Source: JBOHPP01 sp050731755 (GTDB lineage: Bacteria; Methylomirabilota; Methylomirabilia; Rokubacteriales; CSP1-6). From it: a stretch of 11,335 nt of DNA. The stretch lies in NCBI GenBank assembly GCA_050731755.1, contig JBOHPP010000066.1, forward strand, positions 1 through 11,335, given 5' to 3'. Of this stretch, positions 1 through 6,479 are shown piece after piece; within the stretch, counting starts at the first letter, position 1, and the number at the start of each line of letters is the position of its first letter. Both the position numbers and the translations under genes were made by a program. The notes below the pieces were generated by a model. That model ran no database searches, was not told where the DNA came from, and saw nothing but the letters and a program-made list of their open reading frames with translations.

Positions 1-240
1 GGGCTGCGCGGCCAGATCCTGGTGGCCGAGCGCACCGACCCCGGGTGGGTGCCGCTCTATCCGAGCTGCTCGGGCCTGCTCGTCGAGCGCGGCAGCCCGC
101 TGTCCCACTCCGCGGTGGTCGCCCGGGAGCTAGGGCTGCCGACCATCGTGGGAATCTCCGGCGGCCTTCTGCACAAGCTCGAGACCGGATGCCGCGTCCG
201 CATGGACGGGGGCACGGGGGAAGTGAGGATCCTGTCATGA
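1..240 (+). CDS. PEP-utilizing enzyme, C-terminal phosphohistidine (mobile) domain, 5' partial
   Basis: Only the last 79 residues are in the window; the gene enters from the left edge in frame 1 and stops at TGA 238-240. The visible part matches the swivelling phosphohistidine domain of the PEP synthase / pyruvate phosphate dikinase / rifampin phosphotransferase superfamily. This domain carries a phosphoryl group on a histidine between nucleotide-binding and substrate sites. The signature is the stretch GSPLSHSAVVARELGLPTIVG, with the likely phospho-histidine at visible residue 36, followed by the usual short beta-rich tail (VRMDGGTGEVRIL). The domain sits at the very C-terminus, as in PpsA-like and rifampin phosphotransferase-like proteins rather than classical PPDK, where a PEP-binding barrel follows it. 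The substrate cannot be told from this fragment. It overlaps the next gene by ATGA, so the two are probably translated together. Confidence 0.85.
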   Translation, partial: GLRGQILVAERTDPGWVPLYPSCSGLLVERGSPLSHSAVVARELGLPTIVGISGGLLHKLETGCRVRMDGGTGEVRILS

Positions 241-1301
241 GCGACCTCTGGCTCCTCCCCTGGTCGGGGGCGCCGGACCAGGCGGACTTCGTGGAGGTCT
301 TCGCCGAACTGCCTGGGCGTGCGCGCCGCGACCCGTATCGGGCCGGGTTGCCGCCGGCGACATGGTGGACGGCCTTGCTGGATCTCCCGCGGCCGCGTGA
401 GTTCTGGATCGCCGAGACCGGTGGACGCGCGGTGGGACGGGTGGGCGCGTCGCTCTCGCTGACCTTTCCGGCGACGGGTTACCTGGGCTTCTTCGAGCTC
501 GATGTGAACGACCTGGCGCGCGATGCGGTGGCCGGGGCGCTGCTCGACACCGCACGGGCCTGGCTGGGCGAACGCGGCGTGCGGACGATCTACGGTCCGC
601 TCGATCTCGCCACCTGGTTCAACTATCGCTTCCGGGTGCCGGCGGAGGGCAGCGCCGACGAGGAGGCCGAGGCGTCATTCGCCTGGGAGCCCGTCAACCC
701 TCCGGAGTACGCGCGCTGGTTCGCCGAGGCTGGCTTTCGCGAGGCGGAGCGCTACTGTTCGGTGGGGTTCCGCATCGACGACCCGGCGCTGGTGGACCTC
801 GTCGTCGCCACCACCGGCCTCGCCCACGACCAGGCCAGGGACAAGGGGCTGAGCTTCCGGCCGCTCGACGCCGCGCGCCTGGAGGCTGAGTTGGCCGTCC
901 TCTACGCGCTGAGCATGGAGGCCTTCGGCGAGAACTTCCTCTTCGAGCCGATCCCGCTCGAGGTCTTCCGAGCCCTCTATGTCGCCGGCGTGGCGCGGCT
1001 GGCCGAGCCGTTGATCCATTTCGTGCTCGACCCGCAGGGGCGTGAAGCCGGCTTCGTCTTCGCCTTCATCGACCGGGGCTACGCGGTGATCAAGACCATC
1101 GCCGTGCGCCCGCAGTTCCGGGGACGGAAAGTGTCGACCGCGCTCATGCACCTCGTGTTCAGGGATGCCGCAGCGCGCGGCCTGCACCGGGCCATCGCCG
1201 CTCTGGTGAAGACCGACAGCACGAGCGCGATCCTGGCCGCGCGCCACGAACGCGTCCAGGCCTGGCGCCACGAGTACGCGCTGTACGAGCAATGCCTGTG
1301 A
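237..1301 (+). CDS. GNAT-family acetyltransferase-like protein (possible tandem GNAT fold)
   Basis: A 354-residue protein. I chose ATG 237 because it overlaps the upstream stop (ATGA); the frame is open back to 45, but that extension lies wholly inside the upstream gene. The C-terminal half (about 205-350) looks like a GNAT N-acetyltransferase domain: a beta strand (YAVIKTIAV, 282-290) leads into the acetyl-CoA pyrophosphate loop RPQFRGRKVSTAL (291-303), close to the R/Q-x-x-G-x-G/A motif. The N-terminal half (about 55-180) has a strand-helix pattern (GYLGFFELDV, then a helix, then YGPLDLATWFNYRF at 119-132) found in large GNAT-like proteins of unknown substrate, so the protein may be a tandem GNAT. 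I cannot assign a substrate. Thirty-six bases separate it from the ABC ATPase gene on the same strand, suggesting one operon. The loop has K298 where a second glycine/alanine is usual, so acyl-CoA binding is likely but not certain. Confidence 0.75.
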   Translation: MSDLWLLPWSGAPDQADFVEVFAELPGRARRDPYRAGLPPATWWTALLDLPRPREFWIAETGGRAVGRVGASLSLTFPATGYLGFFELDVNDLARDAVAGALLDTARAWLGERGVRTIYGPLDLATWFNYRFRVPAEGSADEEAEASFAWEPVNPPEYARWFAEAGFREAERYCSVGFRIDDPALVDLVVATTGLAHDQARDKGLSFRPLDAARLEAELAVLYALSMEAFGENFLFEPIPLEVFRALYVAGVARLAEPLIHFVLDPQGREAGFVFAFIDRGYAVIKTIAVRPQFRGRKVSTALMHLVFRDAAARGLHRAIAALVKTDSTSAILAARHERVQAWRHEYALYEQCL

Positions 1302-1337
1302 GCGCGGGCGGGCCACCGGCAACGGGAGGCGCTCCCT

Positions 1338-2006
1338 ATGCTCTATGAGCTGCGGGGCGTCTGGCAGCGCTACCCGTGCGGGCCGGAGCCGGTGCCGGCG
1401 TTGCGCGGCGTGGACCTCGACGTAGCTAGGGGTGAGTTCCTGGCCGTGGCCGGCCCGTCGGGGTCGGGCAAGACGACGCTGCTCAATCTGCTCGGGCTCA
1501 TCGACACCGCGTCGGCTGGAACGGTGCGCTTCGAGCAGCGCGATGTGGCCGCCCTCGACGAGCGTGCCCGGACGCGCATACGCCGAGAGCGCATCGGGTA
1601 CATCTTTCAGGCCTTCAACCTCATCCCGGTATTCTCGGCCTACGAGAACGTCGAATACTTCCTGCGCAAGGCCGGGGTCGCCGCGGCCGAGGCCCGGCGC
1701 CGGGTGATGGACGCGCTGGAGGCGGTGGACGTCGCCGCCCAGGCGCGCCGGTGGCCCCGGGAGATGTCGGGCGGCCAGCAGCAGCGTGTGGCCGTCGCCC
1801 GAGCGTTGGCGCGCGATCCCCACGTCATTTTGGCCGACGAGCCGACCGCCGCGTTGGACCACGTGACCGGCCTGGCCCTCGTGGATCTGATGAAGCGGCT
1901 CAATCGCGAACGCGGAACGACCTTTGTCTTCTCCACCCACGACCCCAAGGTGCTGGCCGCCGCGGACCGTGTCGTCCGGCTGGAAGACGGGACGGTGCAG
2001 CGGTGA
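1338..2006 (+). CDS. ABC transporter ATP-binding protein, LolD/MacB type
   Basis: A 222-residue ATPase that should power the FtsX-like permease encoded directly after it, acting at the cytoplasmic face of the inner membrane. All ABC motifs are present: Walker A GPSGSGKTT (39-47), Q-loop glutamine Q91 in IFQAFNLIPVFSAYENV, signature MSGGQQQR (143-150), Walker B ILADEPTAALD (164-174) with catalytic E168, and the switch histidine H201. The length and the Q-loop wording fit the LolD/MacB/FtsE group, which handles lipoproteins, export or cell-envelope stress rather than nutrient import. ATG 1338 follows a good Shine-Dalgarno GGAGG (1325-1329) eight bases upstream. The stop overlaps the permease start as GTGA (2003-2006), implying coupled translation and one subunit complex. 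The true LolCDE substrate role cannot be separated from other MacB-like roles by sequence alone. Confidence 0.93.
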   Translation: MLYELRGVWQRYPCGPEPVPALRGVDLDVARGEFLAVAGPSGSGKTTLLNLLGLIDTASAGTVRFEQRDVAALDERARTRIRRERIGYIFQAFNLIPVFSAYENVEYFLRKAGVAAAEARRRVMDALEAVDVAAQARRWPREMSGGQQQRVAVARALARDPHVILADEPTAALDHVTGLALVDLMKRLNRERGTTFVFSTHDPKVLAAADRVVRLEDGTVQR

Positions 2007-3223
2007 GCCGCCTGTGGCTCCTCGGGCACCTGGCGGTGCGGAACCTGTTCCGCAACCGACGGCGGACCGCCTGCGCGTTGGCCGCTATCGGCGTGGGCGC
2101 CGCCGGGCTCCTGCTCTTTTCGGGGTTCAACGCCGGCCTCATGAGCCAGTACCGGGACAACACGGTGCGCGCCCACCTCGGCCACGGCCAGGTCCACGTG
2201 CGCGGCTACTGGGGGCGGGCTCACCCCCGGCCCTCGGAGATGTGGATCGCCGAAACCCAGGCGGTGCTGGCCACGCTGCGACGCCTGCCCGGAGCGAAGG
2301 ACGTCTTCCCGCGTCTGTCCTTCGGCGCCATGCTCGTCTTCGGGGAGACCGCCGTCACGGGGCAGGGACTCGGCGTCGACGTCGCGGCCGAGGCTCGCTT
2401 CTTCGACAAGCTGAACGTCGTCGCCGGCGATGAGGGCCCGGGCCGCCCGGACGGCCTGGTGATCGGTCGCGGGCTGGCCGAGGGGCTCGGCGTTCACGTG
2501 GGCGATCGGGTGGAGCTTTACGCCCGCGACGCGCTGGGGGCGATCACCTCAGCCGAGGCTAGGGTGGTGGGCATCTTTCACACCGGACAGAACGAGTTCG
2601 ATAAACGCGCCTTCCGGCTTCCGCTGGACCTGGCCCAGCGGCTGGTCGGCACCGACCGGGTCGAGACGATTCAGGTGGCGCTCGATCGCTTCGACCAGTG
2701 GCCGGCCTTTGCTCGCGCCGCCGAAGCCGCCCTGCCTGCTCTCCAGGCGATGCCGTTCGACGCCATCGACATCGTGTACTACAAGCACGGCGTCGAGTGG
2801 CTGGAGGCACAGTTCGGCTTCATCCGCGCCATCGTGCTGCTCGTCGTCTTTCTGGGGACGTTCAACGTCATGACCATGACGGTGATGGAGCGCACGGCGG
2901 AATTCGGCACGCTGCGCGCGAACGGCGACGGCCGAGCGGACATCGCCCTGGGGCAGATGCTGGAGGCGGCGGCCTTAGGGCTCGCCGGTGGGGCCATGGG
3001 GATCCTCGTCGCCTGGGCCAGCGCAACGTTCCTTCTCCGAGAAGGCATTGCCATGCCACCGGCGCCGGGAATTACCCGCAGCTTCCGCATCTTCATCGAG
3101 CTGCGCCTGGAGCACGCGCTGCAAGTCCTCGCGCTGTGCGTGGGGACCGCCGGGGCCGGCTGCCTGCTCCCCATCTGGCGCGCGGTTCGGATGCCGATTG
3201 TGCAAGCGCTGCGGCACACCTGA
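2003..3223 (+). CDS. FtsX/MacB/LolC-type ABC transporter permease
   Basis: A 406-residue permease starting at GTG 2003, which overlaps the ATPase stop by four bases; longer versions of the frame run inside the ATPase gene and are not credible. The layout is typical of the FtsX family: an Arg-rich N-terminus (RNLFRNRRRT), one membrane segment (about 23-46), a large periplasmic domain of about 220 residues (50-270), then three more membrane segments (about 273-297, 316-345 and 372-392). The cytoplasmic loop after the second segment has the family hallmark MERTAEFGTLRANG (295-308), the coupling region that contacts the ATPase. Such permeases do not move substrate through a channel; they transmit ATP-driven shape changes to the periplasm, for example to release lipoproteins (LolCE) or drive a partner pump (MacB). 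No LolA-like partner is seen downstream. The stop lies only two bases from the stop of the convergent amidohydrolase gene. Confidence 0.9.
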   Translation: MSRLWLLGHLAVRNLFRNRRRTACALAAIGVGAAGLLLFSGFNAGLMSQYRDNTVRAHLGHGQVHVRGYWGRAHPRPSEMWIAETQAVLATLRRLPGAKDVFPRLSFGAMLVFGETAVTGQGLGVDVAAEARFFDKLNVVAGDEGPGRPDGLVIGRGLAEGLGVHVGDRVELYARDALGAITSAEARVVGIFHTGQNEFDKRAFRLPLDLAQRLVGTDRVETIQVALDRFDQWPAFARAAEAALPALQAMPFDAIDIVYYKHGVEWLEAQFGFIRAIVLLVVFLGTFNVMTMTVMERTAEFGTLRANGDGRADIALGQMLEAAALGLAGGAMGILVAWASATFLLREGIAMPPAPGITRSFRIFIELRLEHALQVLALCVGTAGAGCLLPIWRAVRMPIVQALRHT

Positions 3224-3225
3224 AC

Positions 3226-4677
3226 CTACCCGGCCAGCAGCGCGGCCGCCGCCTTGGCCACCGCCGTCCCCTCGAAGAACCGCGGGTTGCCGGCGCCCCA
3301 CATCCGGACGGCGTTGGCGAAGGTGAAGTCGCGGAAGTCGCCCGCGGTGATGACGCCGTCCTCGACCAGCTCGTAGGCCTCCGGCAGCACCTCTCGCATG
3401 TCGGGAACGTCGAAGTGGCCGATGTCGGAGCCGAAGAGCGCATTGAGCCGGGCGCCGAAGGGATTCAGGCGGCCGGCGAAGGCCCAGGCGTTCATGGGGT
3501 CGTCGGCCTTGCAGCCGAAGTAGAACCGGGGCGCGAAGAGATCGTGCAGGTCCTCCTTGCGCTCGATCCGGCAGGCGGCGTAGTCGTCGAGGTCCTCGAG
3601 CCCGCCGGTGAGGCTCACGGCGTCCGGGTCCGGCCAGCCGTCCCGCTGGCGCAGCGCCGCCACCACCTCCTCGCTGCCGTACTTCCGGGCCAGCTCGGCG
3701 AGCAGCGCGCGGTCGAGGGCCCGCGGGTCGGTGTGCTCGAGCGCCGTCCGGTTGCGCTTCTCCCAGTGGCCGATGAGATCGGCGTAGAGCATGCACGCCC
3801 AGGCCACCCCGCCTTCCAGGAAGGCGAAGCGCAGGCCGGGAAATCGGCGCGTCACGCCGCCGATGAACAGAGCTTTGCAGACGGCGTGGCCGGCGGCGGC
3901 GAAGTGGCCGATGTGGTTGTAGGTGAAGTTGGTCGGCGACAGACGCAGGCCCTGCCGGCGAGAGCCGGTGTGGAACGTCGGCGCGATGCCGAGCTCCGCG
4001 CATCGGGCCCACAGAGGATCGTAGTCGTAGTCGCTGTCGAGGCCGAGCGGATCGTACCAGGTGACGAAGCGAGTGGCCTCGGCCTCGGGCGCGGCAATGG
4101 CCGGCACCGGGCGGGGAACCAGGCTGCCGAACATCGCCACCTTGAAGCCGAGCTGGCCGGTGCAGTACTCCAGCTCCTCGATGGCCTCGTCGGGCGTGTG
4201 CACGGGGATGACCGCGGCCGGCGTGATGCGGTCGGCGAAGTCGCGGAAGTAGTCGGCGGTCAGCACGTTGAAGGCGCGGCAGGTGGCTCGGCGCGCCTTG
4301 TCGTCGGCGATGCGGGGGACGCGGAGGCCCACCGTGGGATAGAGCACGGCGAAGTCCAGGCCCAGCTCTTCGAGCCGCTCGTAGAGGAGCCGCGGCAGCA
4401 TGGCCGTGGCGCGGTCGCGCGTGTTCCTGGCCGGCGACGACCAGAACGCCTCCTGGGGAATGCGGCGCCGCCGGCGCTCACCCACCGACATCGAGAGCGC
4501 TTCACGCACCTGGCGGCCGACCGACAAGAAACCCTCGGCGGCCGGATCGCCGCCGATGCGGCGGAGCTGCTCGCTGACCACCGGCCCGAACTCCAGCCAG
4601 TGGCCGTCGGCATCGATCACGGGATGGCTGAGCCGGGCTCGGATTTGCGCGGGGCTGAGATGACCGTTGCCGTCCAC
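3226..4677 (-). CDS. Amidohydrolase-2 family metal-dependent hydrolase/decarboxylase
   Basis: A 483-residue TIM-barrel enzyme of the amidohydrolase-2 group (relatives include ACMSD and gamma-resorcylate decarboxylase), probably cytoplasmic. GTG 4677 is chosen because a near-perfect Shine-Dalgarno AGGAGGT (4683-4689) lies five bases upstream; the frame stays open to 5118 but that part is non-homologous and overlaps the opposite gene. Family features by residue: first-strand metal motif VIDADGHWLE (20-29), in which the usual HxH first histidine is Asp24 and His26 is kept; FHTGS with H236; YNHIGHF with H255 and H258; the FLEGG segment (286-290); and the last-strand GSDIGHFD (416-423) with the catalytic-type Asp418. 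A roughly 60-residue insertion (about 300-380) precedes the last strand. Many proteins of this subtype in soil bacteria have no known substrate; an aromatic or carboxylated ring compound is a guess. It has its own predicted promoter and is divergent from the barrel gene. Confidence 0.88.
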   Translation of the reverse strand: MDGNGHLSPAQIRARLSHPVIDADGHWLEFGPVVSEQLRRIGGDPAAEGFLSVGRQVREALSMSVGERRRRRIPQEAFWSSPARNTRDRATAMLPRLLYERLEELGLDFAVLYPTVGLRVPRIADDKARRATCRAFNVLTADYFRDFADRITPAAVIPVHTPDEAIEELEYCTGQLGFKVAMFGSLVPRPVPAIAAPEAEATRFVTWYDPLGLDSDYDYDPLWARCAELGIAPTFHTGSRRQGLRLSPTNFTYNHIGHFAAAGHAVCKALFIGGVTRRFPGLRFAFLEGGVAWACMLYADLIGHWEKRNRTALEHTDPRALDRALLAELARKYGSEEVVAALRQRDGWPDPDAVSLTGGLEDLDDYAACRIERKEDLHDLFAPRFYFGCKADDPMNAWAFAGRLNPFGARLNALFGSDIGHFDVPDMREVLPEAYELVEDGVITAGDFRDFTFANAVRMWGAGNPRFFEGTAVAKAAAALLAG

Positions 4678-4726
4678 GGGACACCTCCTGGAAAGCGAAC
4701 GCCGCCAGGTTGCGGTCGTGTGCTGA

Positions 4727-4755
4727 ACGCTAGTTCGCCTCGGAGCCGAAGTCAA
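4727..4755 (-). promoter_or_regulatory. Predicted sigma70-like promoter for the amidohydrolase gene
   Basis: On the minus strand, TTGACT (4750-4755) and TAGCGT (4727-4732) are separated by exactly 17 bases. The -35 box matches the consensus at five of six positions and the -10 box at three of six. It lies about 50 bases upstream of the GTG start, leaving room for a short leader with the AGGAGGT ribosome-binding site. It is paired with a similar promoter facing the other way. Prediction by eye only. Confidence 0.45.
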
Positions 4756-4797
4756 GGTGCGCCGCCGCGGCCGGGCGGAAAGACGCCGGCGCTGGTG

Positions 4798-4826
4798 TTG
4801 ACGCTCCGCGAAACCCCGAGTAGCCT
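4798..4826 (+). promoter_or_regulatory. Predicted sigma70-like promoter for leader ORF and barrel gene
   Basis: TTGACG (4798-4803) and TAGCCT (4821-4826) are spaced by 17 bases, the optimal distance. The -35 box matches five of six consensus positions; the -10 box is weak at three of six. Transcription would begin near 4833, just before the GGAGGT (4838-4843) that serves the small leader ORF. Prediction by eye only. Confidence 0.4.
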
Positions 4827-4849
4827 GCCCGAGCGCTGGAGGTGTCGGC

Positions 4850-4876
4850 ATGCTGCGCGGGCGTGTTGATCGATGA
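4850..4876 (+). CDS. Putative 8-residue leader peptide coupled to the barrel gene
   Basis: ATG 4850 opens a tiny frame reading MLRGRVDR and stopping at TGA 4874-4876. It is preceded by a strong Shine-Dalgarno GGAGGT (4838-4843) with a six-base spacer. Its stop overlaps the ATG of the barrel gene in an ATGA junction (4873-4876). The barrel start itself has no good ribosome-binding site, so ribosomes finishing this leader could restart on the barrel gene. The peptide is Arg-rich (three of eight residues) but shows no obvious attenuation code. Alternatively the barrel start is misplaced and the strong site is used in some other way. Confidence 0.35.
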   Translation: MLRGRVDR

Positions 4877-5544
4877 TCCACGTGAGTGCGGATCGGGCTC
4901 GGGTTGGTGTGAGGACGTGGCTCGCCGCCGCCGGGCTGATCGTCGCGCTCGGGCTGCCCGAGGCAACCGGCGCGGCCGACGGCGACACGGTCCGCGGGTA
5001 CCTGCACCTCCGGCTCGGAGGCGCGCTCCAGTTCGACACCGGCGTGCGCCCGAGCATGGAGTCCACCCGCGCCGAGCAACTCCTCGGCGTGAGCCTCGGC
5101 GTCAACCTGAGCCGGCACTTCGGCGTGGAGCTGGCCGGCGACGGCTATGAGCTCAACCTCCGCGTGCGGGGGCTGCCCCGCGGTAACACGGTCGGCGAGT
5201 ACGCCGTCTACACGGTCGTGCCGCAGCTGCGCGTCCGCTACCCGCTGCTCGGCGGACGGCTGACCCCCTACGCGCTGGGCGGCGTCGGTGTGGGCGTCAA
5301 CGAGTTCAACGACGAGAAGGAGCCCGTCTTCGACTTCGACCTCGACGTCGGCGGTGAGTCAGTCGCCGTCGTGGCGACCCTCGGCACGGGCATCGAGTAC
5401 TTCGTGGCGGACAACATCGCGATCGGGCTGGAGACCAAGTACCTGCTCTCGCGCGGGCACGAGATCCGGCTGAGCGGCCGGGAGGGCACGGCGAACCTCG
5501 ACTCGTTCCTCTTCGCCGTCGGCCTGCGGATCTTCTTTCCCTAA
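4873..5544 (+). CDS. Small outer-membrane beta-barrel protein
   Basis: A 223-residue exported protein. Residues 1-35 look like a signal peptide: Arg-containing start, hydrophobic core WLAAAGLIVALGL (16-28) and cleavage likely after ATGA (31-34). The mature part consists of alternating polar/hydrophobic strands with Gly and aromatic residues (GYLHLRLGGALQF; LLGVSLGVNL; VPQLRVRYPL; PYALGGVGVGV; GTGIEYFV; IAIGLETKYLL; SFLFAVGLRIFF), about eight strands, as in the OmpA-barrel/OmpW/porin-like superfamily. It ends FFP, so the last aromatic residue that BamA recognises is second from the end rather than final. ATG 4873 overlaps the stop of a putative leader ORF; a shorter start at GTG 4909 would also keep a usable signal peptide. 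The ligand or role is unknown; there is no peptidoglycan-binding domain. Confidence 0.8.
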   Translation: MIHVSADRARVGVRTWLAAAGLIVALGLPEATGAADGDTVRGYLHLRLGGALQFDTGVRPSMESTRAEQLLGVSLGVNLSRHFGVELAGDGYELNLRVRGLPRGNTVGEYAVYTVVPQLRVRYPLLGGRLTPYALGGVGVGVNEFNDEKEPVFDFDLDVGGESVAVVATLGTGIEYFVADNIAIGLETKYLLSRGHEIRLSGREGTANLDSFLFAVGLRIFFP

Positions 5545-5550
5545 TCGCGG

Positions 5551-5583
5551 GGGCCGGGGGAGAACACCGGCCCGAGGGGCCGG
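5551..5583. terminator. GC-rich hairpin(s) between convergent genes, possible bidirectional terminator
   Basis: CCGGCCC (5567-5573) and GGGCCGG (5577-5583) form a perfect 7-bp stem with loop GAG. A second GGGCCGG copy at 5551-5557 could pair with the same central arm instead (loop of nine bases). It lies in the 57-base gap between the stop codons of the barrel gene and the MEDS gene, where a shared terminator is expected. No T-run follows on either strand, so intrinsic termination is unproven. Confidence 0.4.
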
Positions 5584-5601
5584 CCGGAGACGGGCGCGAC
5601 C

Positions 5602-6429
5602 TTACCTGCTGTTCGGCGCGGTGGGCTCGGCGCCATTCTTCCCGTTCCCACCGTTGCGGTAGTGGTGGCGCGTGCGATCGAGAAGGGCCTCGCCCACGCT
5701 CGCGGGAAGATCGCGCAACGCGAACAGGGCAGCCTGGGCGGCCGGCATGCGTGCCGTGGACCCGTTCCGCGACGCCATCAGCTCGCGAAGCCGCCCGGCG
5801 TCGTCGCGGCCGAAGACGTCGGCGAAGGCCCGGTCGACGGCGTGGTCGAAACGCTCGTAGTCGTCGACGGGAATGAGGTAGGAGTGGCTACGGCAGATCC
5901 GGTGGAGCACGCCGCCATAGGCGCGCGCATCGAAGGCGTCCATGCCGTACGCGCACAGCAAGGAGACACCGCGCTCGGCGAGGACTTCGTTCCAGAGGGC
6001 TTCGAGCTGTACGGTGGCCTCGAGGTTGTGGTTCCAGAGCAGGTTCACCATCTCCCCGTACAGGCGAACGTCCGCGTGACCGGCGGCGCGGATCCGATCC
6101 AGGACGCCCGTGATCAGCGACAGGAACGTCGTGGGCTCCGGCATCCCGTCCACCATGAACTTCCCCAGCGTGTCGCGGGCGTCGAGGACGACGAGCTGAT
6201 CATGCTTCGCGAGGCCGCGCACGTCGAAGCCCTGGGCGGTCAGCCCCCGGGTGAACAGCTCGACGTGCTCGGGCGTGGCGATGATGACGGCGGCCTCGCC
6301 TTCGGCCAGGCCGCTACCCAGGAAGTGAGTGACGGCAGCAGCGAGGAACGCCTCGTCGGTGTAGAGCTGGATGAGGTGATCGCGCGGCTCGGGCCTGCGG
6401 AGGAGCGGTTTCCAGGAAGACGTGTCCAA
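5602..6429 (-). CDS. MEDS-domain (DcmR-like sensory) protein
   Basis: A 275-residue protein if translation begins at TTG 6429. I prefer this start because it gives the usual N-terminus of the family (MDTSSWKPLLRRPEPRDH) and has AGGA (6439-6442) nine bases upstream; the longer ATG start at 6591 would add 54 residues overlapping the upstream gene. Residues about 15-185 form a MEDS domain, proposed in the literature to sense hydrocarbon derivatives in methanogens and methylotrophs (as in DcmR). Visible signs are HLIQLYTDEAFL (18-29), GLAEGEAAVIIATPEH (40-55), RLYGEMVNLLW (122-132) and CRSHSYLIP (179-187). The rest (190-260) is helical, with no histidine kinase or helix-turn-helix domain, then a polar GNGKNG tail. 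It may act as a stand-alone sensor or partner of another regulator. It follows the methyltransferase by 46 bases on the same strand and has a predicted promoter of its own. Confidence 0.82.
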   Translation of the reverse strand: MDTSSWKPLLRRPEPRDHLIQLYTDEAFLAAAVTHFLGSGLAEGEAAVIIATPEHVELFTRGLTAQGFDVRGLAKHDQLVVLDARDTLGKFMVDGMPEPTTFLSLITGVLDRIRAAGHADVRLYGEMVNLLWNHNLEATVQLEALWNEVLAERGVSLLCAYGMDAFDARAYGGVLHRICRSHSYLIPVDDYERFDHAVDRAFADVFGRDDAGRLRELMASRNGSTARMPAAQAALFALRDLPASVGEALLDRTRHHYRNGGNGKNGAEPTAPNSR

Positions 6430-6451
6430 CGGCTGTAGTCCTGTCGGTCTC

Positions 6452-6479
6452 AGTGTACCAGCCCGCTCCCTGTCGTCAA
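6452..6479 (-). promoter_or_regulatory. Predicted promoter for the MEDS gene
   Basis: On the minus strand, TTGACG (6474-6479) and TACACT (6452-6457) are separated by 16 bases, with five and four of six consensus matches. The -35 box overlaps the TGA stop of the methyltransferase gene (6476-6478). Transcription would start about 15-20 bases before the TTG start, so the MEDS gene could be expressed apart from the genes upstream. Confidence 0.4.

Noticed and set aside
2698..4869. Very long open frame on the + strand across the permease end and opposite the amidohydrolase
   Set aside because: It is antisense to the clear amidohydrolase gene, has low-complexity Arg/Gly/Ala-rich sequence without domains, and arises from GC-rich third-position bias.
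4678..5118. N-terminal extension of the amidohydrolase frame
   Set aside because: It covers the divergent promoter region and part of the barrel gene; a strong ribosome-binding site marks GTG 4677 as the start, and family homology begins just after it.
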